Assembly (NCBI GenBank): GCA_019359015.1
Contig: JAHHID010000002.1
Location: forward strand, 62,001 to 126,000
From: Spirirestis rafaelensis WJT71-NPBG6
GTDB taxonomy: Bacteria; Cyanobacteriota; Cyanobacteriia; Cyanobacteriales; Nostocaceae
Length of the DNA stretch: 64,000 nucleotides
Reading direction: 5' to 3'
A program made the position numbers and the translations under genes. This document shows, piece by piece, positions 62,416 to 64,000 of this stretch. How positions within the stretch are numbered: position 1 is the stretch's first letter; each line of letters opens with the position of its first letter. Under the pieces are notes generated by a model. That model made no database searches. It was not told the DNA's origin and saw nothing but the letters and a program-made list of their open reading frames with translations.

Positions 62416-62910
62416 TCACCATCCCCAAGTACCGGCACCACCTTTGAAGGGTCCAACAATATCGCTGGTAATCCAGCCACCATAAAAGTTACCTGGTTGC
62501 GGTTGTACTTTTTCGCCATCGACGTAGCACGCATCCATTAAGTGGACGTAAAAAGCTACATAATCTTTGATAGATGCAAACTCTGGTGTAGGTTCGGGGT
62601 AAAACCAAGCAGCATTTTGCACTTCTTTCTCACCCACGCGGATATTGTAGTAACCAGCACTTCCCTTCCATTCACAAAAGCTAGAACGCGGTGTCAAAAG
62701 TAGATATTCCATTTTGATATCCGCAGGAGGAATGTAGTAACCGGGTGGATGGCTGGTTTCTAAAACACGTTTAGCGCTGTGGGTATCTACAATAGTCACA
62801 TCATTAAAGATGATTTGGATGTGTTTGGTTGTGTCCTCTAAGCGAGGGGGACGAGGGTAATCCCATACTGATTCTTGTCCGGGATTGGGTTCGATGCGTT
62901 GGATGTTCAT
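62416..62910 (-). CDS. DUF427 domain-containing protein
   Basis: The product is 164 aa. VWDYPRPPRLEDTTKHIQIIF, LETSHPPGYYIPPADI, SSFCEWKGSAGYYNI and AAWFYPEPTPEF are characteristic of DUF427, a small beta-barrel family of unknown function. It lies downstream and convergent to the broken Uma2 gene. Confidence 0.9.
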   Translation of the reverse strand: MNIQRIEPNPGQESVWDYPRPPRLEDTTKHIQIIFNDVTIVDTHSAKRVLETSHPPGYYIPPADIKMEYLLLTPRSSFCEWKGSAGYYNIRVGEKEVQNAAWFYPEPTPEFASIKDYVAFYVHLMDACYVDGEKVQPQPGNFYGGWITSDIVGPFKGGAGTWGW

Positions 62911-63202
62911 ATAGTGACTAGGGATTAGGGATTAGGGATTTTTAAAGATTAAACCATAGATGGACACAGATAATAAATAACCTGTGATTCTTTAATGTAG
63001 TTAGCGCTTCATACTAAATTGACGTGAGTTCGACGGCTAGAAAAACTTGGGTTCGACGTTCTTGTGCTTTAGTGCCTTCGTTTTCTCATTTAAAGTGGAT
63101 ATTTGAGTGGTTTATCCAAAACACTGCCTTTAATTTTATGTCTCTCCAGATGTACGGAGCTTTTTCAAAAATCAAATACTAATCCTATAGTTAGGTTTAT
63201 TT
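62911..63202. other. Spacer with GGGATTA heptamers
   Basis: GGGATTA is repeated near 62920-62940, an STRR-type repeat. No gene is seen in the rest. Confidence 0.5.
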
Positions 63203-63451
63203 GTGCCTACCTACTTAGTTGACCCAAAAGACTGGTATCCGCAGCAAATGCCATCAGAATTTGAGCGACTAATTAAAGATAAAACAGAGTCATTTCGTGG
63301 TAGTAAATTTGTCTTTGATGCTATTGAAAAGTTCTTCAGCACCAACCCTAATGGCTACTTCACTGTCGTGGGTGATGCACGTTTCCACTCCTGCCCAGTC
63401 TTCCAAGCCCCAGATTTACCTCGTGGTTGGAAGACTGGCGAACAACCCTAA
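63203..63451 (+). CDS. Hypothetical protein, 82 aa
   Basis: A GTG-start frame for a soluble protein (VDPKDWYPQQMPSEFERLI, SKFVFDAIEKFFSTNPNGYFTVVGDARFHSCPVF). The composition looks natural, but no family is recognised, and the end may be cut short by a frameshift. It lies 49 bp before the membrane-protein gene. Confidence 0.45.
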   Translation: MPTYLVDPKDWYPQQMPSEFERLIKDKTESFRGSKFVFDAIEKFFSTNPNGYFTVVGDARFHSCPVFQAPDLPRGWKTGEQP

Positions 63452-63500
63452 TGTAGAATTTGCTATCCTATTGACTAACTTGATTTTCAAATAATTCACC

Positions 63501-64000
63501 ATGTCAACTTTATATAGATGGGATAAAAAATATTGGCTTCTTCTCCTGCTCCTGGTTTGTGCAGGTTTGTTAATACATGTTAAATTCTGGCTAACACCTT
63601 CCGATTCTTTAAAGGAGGAGGATATTTACTTTATTTGGCTGGAAGGCAAGAGGATTATTACTGGAGAAAATCCTTATGCCAGAGTTTTGTTAGGTGACAT
63701 GAGGGTCAATGATAAATATGCAACTTATTTTCCACTTGCATACCTTTTCTCTGCACTAGTTCAAAAGCTTGGTTTTCCAAATTTTCGTGATTGGTTATAT
63801 TTGTGGCGACCTATTTCTTTTGCCTTCCACATTGGTATAGTTGCCTTAATATTGAGATATTTCCAGATGCGAGGTTTATGGATACTTGGCTTTGTAGCCT
63901 CTATAATCATCTTATTAGGTCGCTGGAGTATATATATAGTACGTATTCACCACCTGGAATTTGCGGCGATCTTTTTTTTACTATTCTCTTTAGTCCTTTT
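63501..64000 (+). CDS. Integral membrane protein, N-terminal part, possible GT-C glycosyltransferase
   Basis: The frame opens at ATG 63501 and runs to the right edge without a stop (166 codons seen). One membrane span follows the basic start (KKYWLLLLLLVCAGLLIHV), then an acidic loop EEDIYFIWLEGKRIITGENPYA, and at least two more spans. The EGKRIITGENPYA text resembles the first loop of GT-C or DUF2029-type membrane glycosyltransferases, but this is a weak match. Confidence 0.7.
   Translation, partial: MSTLYRWDKKYWLLLLLLVCAGLLIHVKFWLTPSDSLKEEDIYFIWLEGKRIITGENPYARVLLGDMRVNDKYATYFPLAYLFSALVQKLGFPNFRDWLYLWRPISFAFHIGIVALILRYFQMRGLWILGFVASIIILLGRWSIYIVRIHHLEFAAIFFLLFSLVL

Overview
The window is chromosomal DNA from a beta-cyanobacterium, most likely a filamentous or heterocystous type (Nostocales or relatives). 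The evidence is a beta-carboxysome ccmK2-K1-L-M-N-O cluster next to ndhF4-ndhD4-cupB, a psbI gene, frequent HIP1 octamers (GCGATCGC), heptamer repeats of the STRR type, and many small palindromic repeats. Species cannot be fixed from the sequence alone.

Layout. 1-5.4 kb: the end of an amidase, a Crp-type regulator, two unknown proteins, a YefM/YoeB toxin-antitoxin pair with a recognisable operator, and ilvC. 5.5-9.3 kb: a MATE exporter, an aldo/keto reductase and a DUF4349 lipoprotein, with two MITE-like elements and a 21-bp minisatellite. 9.5-16.4 kb: a leftward block of methyltransferase, BT1-like transporter and two five-bladed beta-propeller glycoside hydrolase-like proteins, with a divergent two-domain SagB-type oxidoreductase; this is the most gene-cluster-like accessory region. 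17-28.8 kb: acyltransferase, glycosyltransferase, an AbrB/PIN pair with a broken toxin, PhoD phosphatase, an SDR, mnmE, HicAB and a MuiA-family protein.

28.9-40.6 kb is the carbon-concentrating core. A LysR-type regulator resembling RbcR/NdhR lies downstream of the leftward carboxysome operon. A 599-bp AT-rich divergent region separates that operon from the rightward ndhF4-ndhD4-cupB operon. The NDH-1MS' complex converts CO2 to bicarbonate in the cytoplasm. The carboxysome shell (CcmK, CcmL, CcmO) and the scaffolds CcmM and CcmN then organise Rubisco and carbonic anhydrase. CcmM has four Rubisco-binding SSUL modules and keeps the zinc ligands and the Cys pair expected of an active gamma-carbonic anhydrase.

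40.9-45.4 kb is a decayed accessory zone: a twice-frameshifted MpaB-family gene, Uma2 genes and fossil Uma2 tails, a protein kinase ending in a repeat-encoded Trp/Leu tail, a PIN toxin-antitoxin pair and a second 21-bp minisatellite. 45.4-56.7 kb carries metF, trpS, a CFA-synthase-like methyltransferase, a fatty-acid desaturase, proline iminopeptidase, HigBA, a DUF429 protein and glgP. 56.7-64 kb carries a TnpB element with intact catalytic residues and a previously uncalled divergent 55-aa ribbon-helix-helix gene, then psbI, a DUF3769 outer-membrane protein, a broken Uma2 gene, a DUF427 protein and the start of a membrane protein running off the right edge.

No tRNA, rRNA or CRISPR array was seen. 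Three protein genes (PIN, MpaB, Uma2) carry single-base frameshifts, four in total; they may be true pseudogenes or assembly errors.
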